This document shows positions 40,103-40,113 of a stretch of 40,113 nt of DNA, one piece after another. Origin of the DNA: an uncultured Clostridia bacterium (GTDB taxonomy: Bacteria; Bacillota; Clostridia; Lachnospirales; Bianqueaceae). A program made the position numbers and the translations under genes. The DNA is taken from contig CALWBZ010000085.1 in the NCBI GenBank assembly GCA_944376225.1, positions 1 through 40,113 of the forward strand, written 5' to 3'. How positions within the stretch are numbered: the first letter of the stretch is position 1; each line of letters starts with the position of its first letter. The notes below the pieces were generated by a model that worked only from the letters and a program-made list of their open reading frames with translations, did not search any database and was not told the origin of the DNA.

Positions 40103-40113
40103 GGGCTCATAGC

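Noticed and set aside
1..40113. CRISPR array, tRNA or rRNA genes
   Set aside because: No regularly spaced direct repeats, cloverleaf-like segments or conserved rRNA sequence were recognised on reading through.

Overview
The window looks like a chromosome segment of a moderately GC-rich Clostridia member, most likely Lachnospiraceae-like. The support is a T-box leader, AddA-type recombination helicase, MutS2, YhaM, NrdR, a WalRK-like two-component system next to an HtrA-like protein, a methionine synthase whose reactivation domain is a separate protein, and strong Shine-Dalgarno sequences with many 4-nt ATGA gene overlaps. Family-level placement is inference from gene content.

Layout. (1) 1-5.9 kb, amino-acid biosynthesis: the 3' part of hisF and hisI, then a consensus promoter and a T-box leader that reads as tyrosine-specific, then hisE-tyrA-aroA-aroC-pheA, tightly packed. 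This operon carries shikimate-pathway EPSP to chorismate, then prephenate to the Tyr and Phe precursors, with one histidine gene at its head. (2) 5.9-9.1 kb: RNase H1, a rhamnosidase-like (GH78-type) protein and a membrane-anchored M23 peptidase-like protein. (3) 9.1-13.1 kb, methionine module: metF, a stand-alone MetH reactivation-domain protein, and metH lacking that domain. (4) 13.1-20.4 kb: nrdR, addA without adjacent addB, two half-size TauE/SafE permeases, a short UvrD-like helicase, and an unrecognised glycine-rich membrane/coiled-coil protein. (5) 20.4-21.7 kb: a 1.3-kb segment bounded by 17-bp imperfect inverted repeats and carrying an AbrB/PIN toxin-antitoxin pair plus gene debris but no intact transposase. 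An XRE-type regulator lies beside it. (6) 22.3-33.9 kb, conserved backbone: Lrp-type regulator plus aminotransferase (alaR-alaT-like), a Fur/PerR-type repressor with a self-overlapping operator, trmL, mutS2, a WalRK-like pair, an HtrA-like protein with a shortened active-site loop, yhaM and an RlmD/RlmCD-type RNA methyltransferase.

(7) 33.9-40.1 kb, accessory island: visibly richer in A/T, with wider gaps and different codon choice. It contains a DUF4143-type ATPase, a Fic gene that has lost its N-terminal region and is joined to a stray helix-turn-helix fragment, hairpins and a 10-codon ORF stump, a lipoprotein, a GIY-YIG/DUF4357 protein, an AlbA_2-type gene broken by in-frame stops, a Phd/ParE-like toxin-antitoxin pair and a tandem-GNAT acetyltransferase. 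It reads as a patchwork of acquired and decaying genes.

No rRNA, tRNA, CRISPR array or intact transposase was recognised. The most interesting points are a histidine gene placed under an apparent tyrosine T-box, the HtrA-like protein with an altered catalytic loop, the repeat-bounded toxin-antitoxin cassette, and the Fic protein lacking its expected inhibitory segment. I did not find a convincing wholly new multi-gene system.
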